From Candidatus Mediterraneibacter surreyensis (GTDB lineage Bacteria; Bacillota; Clostridia; Lachnospirales; Lachnospiraceae): a stretch of 58,948 nucleotides of DNA. Positions 57,736 through 58,948 of this stretch are shown here, piece by piece. The DNA lies in NCBI GenBank assembly GCA_019118885.1, contig DWYB01000090.1, forward strand, positions 1 through 58,948, read 5' to 3'. Made by a program: the position numbers and the translations under genes. Position 1 is the stretch's first letter; every line of letters begins with the position of its first letter. The notes under the pieces are model-generated. The model was given only the letters and a program-made list of their open reading frames with translations. It was not told where the DNA came from and did not search any database.

Positions 57736-58740
57736 CTAAGTAGTTGTTCTAACTATTAACTGACCAGGGATAATAATCTCTTTTTTATCAATAACAATAT
57801 TGGATTCATCGGATTCAATTTGATTTTTTAACAGGTGAAAAGCTCTATATCCTATTTCCTCCGTATCTTGTTTTGCAGTAGTTATTCCCATTAGTGAATT
57901 GAGCAGATAATCGTCAAAGCTGACAAGCCCGAAATCTTTGCCAAATTGATAGTTGGACTGCATAGAAGCAGATAATACAAAATCAAGTATTTTACCATTT
58001 ATTGTTATAATTGCAGTATTGAATTCATTTGAGATAAGCTCCTCAATATTCAAGGGAGAAGCCAGTGTGTTTTCAAATTTATTCAAATCAATTATAACTA
58101 CCTTGTTTTGCAATCTAAGTTCATTAGCTATTGTCTTAAATGCGTTGATACGTATTTGTCTTACCGAACTTGTACGGGGCTGTTCTGTTAAAAGAATGAC
58201 ATTATCATATCCCTGCGACTGTAAATGAATGAGCACATCCTTCATTAATTCTTCATTGTTGGACGTAATAACAGGGAGCAATGAATTCTTAATATTGCGG
58301 TCCAATAGAACAACAGGTATGCTATGACTTATTTCTTCTATAAGATCTTCATTTTCCCCAACCGTATTGATTAACAGTCCATCAATCCCATTATCGATCA
58401 ATTTATGAATTAAGGCTGTTTCCACAGTGGGCGAGTTATTAGAAACAGTGATTGATAAAGAATAGTCTGTTTTAATAGCTTCCCTGTTTATGCTGTCAAG
58501 AATAGCTGTAAAAAACTGATTACGTATATCAGAAATGATGATTCCAATGATTTGGCTTGCATTAGAACGTAAGCTGCGAGCTACATTATTCGGTCTATAG
58601 CCTGTCTCTTTAATTATATTTTCAATTTTTGAACGAGTTTCTTCGGACATATATCCGTATCTTCCGTTAAGGTAGCGGGAGATAGTGGTTGCACTAACAC
58701 CTGCTTTGTGGGCGATATCTTTGATCGTTGTCTTTTTCAT
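57736..58740 (-). CDS. LacI-family transcriptional regulator
   Basis: A protein of 334 residues. HTH: TTIKDIAHKAGVSATTISRY, LNGRYGYMSEETRSKIENII, with hinge KETGYRPNNVARSLRSNASQ. Ligand domain: IGIIISDIRNQFFTAILDSI, GIDGLLINTVGENEDLIEEI, VVLLDRN, LVSFDDYLLNSLMGITTAKQ. The AT content is clearly higher than in neighbouring genes, a sign of recent acquisition. The inducer and target are unknown; the probable target starts at the end of the window. Start ATG at 58740 follows GGAGAAAA. Confidence 0.93.
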   Translation of the reverse strand: MKKTTIKDIAHKAGVSATTISRYLNGRYGYMSEETRSKIENIIKETGYRPNNVARSLRSNASQIIGIIISDIRNQFFTAILDSINREAIKTDYSLSITVSNNSPTVETALIHKLIDNGIDGLLINTVGENEDLIEEISHSIPVVLLDRNIKNSLLPVITSNNEELMKDVLIHLQSQGYDNVILLTEQPRTSSVRQIRINAFKTIANELRLQNKVVIIDLNKFENTLASPLNIEELISNEFNTAIITINGKILDFVLSASMQSNYQFGKDFGLVSFDDYLLNSLMGITTAKQDTEEIGYRAFHLLKNQIESDESNIVIDKKEIIIPGQLIVRTTT

Positions 58741-58859
58741 GACTTTTCTCCGGTTTGTTAGATGATAATTGTTATGTTTGTCTGGAACTATATGGATATT
58801 ATATCACATTTTTTTTGCTTTATAGGAAATTCCGATTTTTGGATAAGGGGGAAAAGAAG

Positions 58860-58893
58860 CCCTGCTGATCGAACATATGTTAGATCAACAGGG
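58860..58893. promoter_or_regulatory. Inverted repeat upstream of the last gene
   Basis: CCCTGCTGATC (58860-58870) and GATCAACAGGG (58883-58893) are inverted with one central mismatch pair. It could be the LacI-type operator or a hairpin. Confidence 0.4.
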
Positions 58894-58901
58894 GAATGGA
58901 C

Positions 58902-58948
58902 ATGACAATAGGACGATGGTTAGATTTAGAAGATATAAAAACCTTCTT
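58902..58948 (+). CDS. Start of an unidentified gene, 3' truncated
   Basis: ATG at 58902 opens MTIGRWLDLEDIKTF to the window end, after GGGGAATGGAC. Too short to identify; it may also be a chance frame. Confidence 0.3.
   Translation, partial: MTIGRWLDLEDIKTF

Overview
The window reads as chromosome of a Gram-positive anaerobe of the class Clostridia, most likely a Lachnospiraceae gut bacterium. Supporting signs are strong AGGAGG-type ribosome binding sites, TTGACA-N17-TATAAT promoters, a relA–MBL hydrolase–hemZ–hisS–aspS cluster, an EFR1 flavodoxin/ferredoxin, an AsnA-type asparagine synthetase, an Hsp33, SdpRI-like genes, many AraC/WYL/XRE regulators, and salvage-only thiamine genes. This placement is inferred from gene content; no rRNA or other marker is present. 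I saw no tRNA, rRNA, CRISPR array, prophage or intact insertion sequence.

Layout. 0-7 kb: a partial flavodoxin-like gene, a divergent pair (EFR1 flavoprotein / Rrf2 regulator) with back-to-back promoters, an MmcQ/YjbR–EVE-like protein, a CPA-type K+/H+ antiporter, a TetR/cytidylate-kinase-like divergent pair and an unknown membrane protein. 7.3-14.2 kb: a thiamine salvage locus (thiW, TPP riboswitch, thiM-thiE-HAD-thiD-cytX). A half-TPP-aptamer-like leader precedes thiW, and intergenic repeats lie between thiW and thiM. 14.3-17 kb: AraC regulator and GH13 alpha-glucosidase. 17.2-20.6 kb: NhaC antiporter coupled to a C39-like protease, convergent with and overlapping an MFS transporter. 20.9-25.5 kb: asnA, an intergenic region holding a candidate structured RNA with a pseudoknot, a WYL regulator, a membrane protein, a small membrane ORF and a PHP phosphoesterase. 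25.6-28.2 kb: OPT transporter, PqqD-like protein and a small membrane-anchored protein in one operon. 28.3-33.1 kb: methyltransferase, hslO, nadE and a MoeA-like protein.

33.1-38.2 kb: AraC regulator divergent from glycogen phosphorylase and 4-alpha-glucanotransferase, a maltodextrin/glycogen pathway that complements the GH13 enzyme. 38.4-39.8 kb: degenerate fragment and sdpI-sdpR with a perfect operator. 40-43 kb: an Rpn-family nuclease with an in-frame 24-bp repeat, and recJ. 43-46.6 kb: AraC regulator divergent from a GH113-like glycosidase coupled to an ABC exporter. 46.7-54.4 kb: relA (with an attenuator-like leader), MBL hydrolase, hemZ, hisS and aspS, closely packed or overlapping. 54.4-55.4 kb: a decayed region with a 24-bp exact inverted match and an orphan HicB. 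55.4-55.8 kb: a probable type I toxin-antitoxin locus. 55.8-58.9 kb: MFS transporter, orphan BlaI-type repressor with a consensus promoter, and an AT-rich LacI regulator.

The observations I rate highest are the pseudoknotted RNA candidate at about 22.1-22.4 kb, the type I toxin-antitoxin locus at 55.45-55.79 kb, the half-TPP-aptamer leader of thiW, and the OPT–PqqD operon. None could be checked against databases here.
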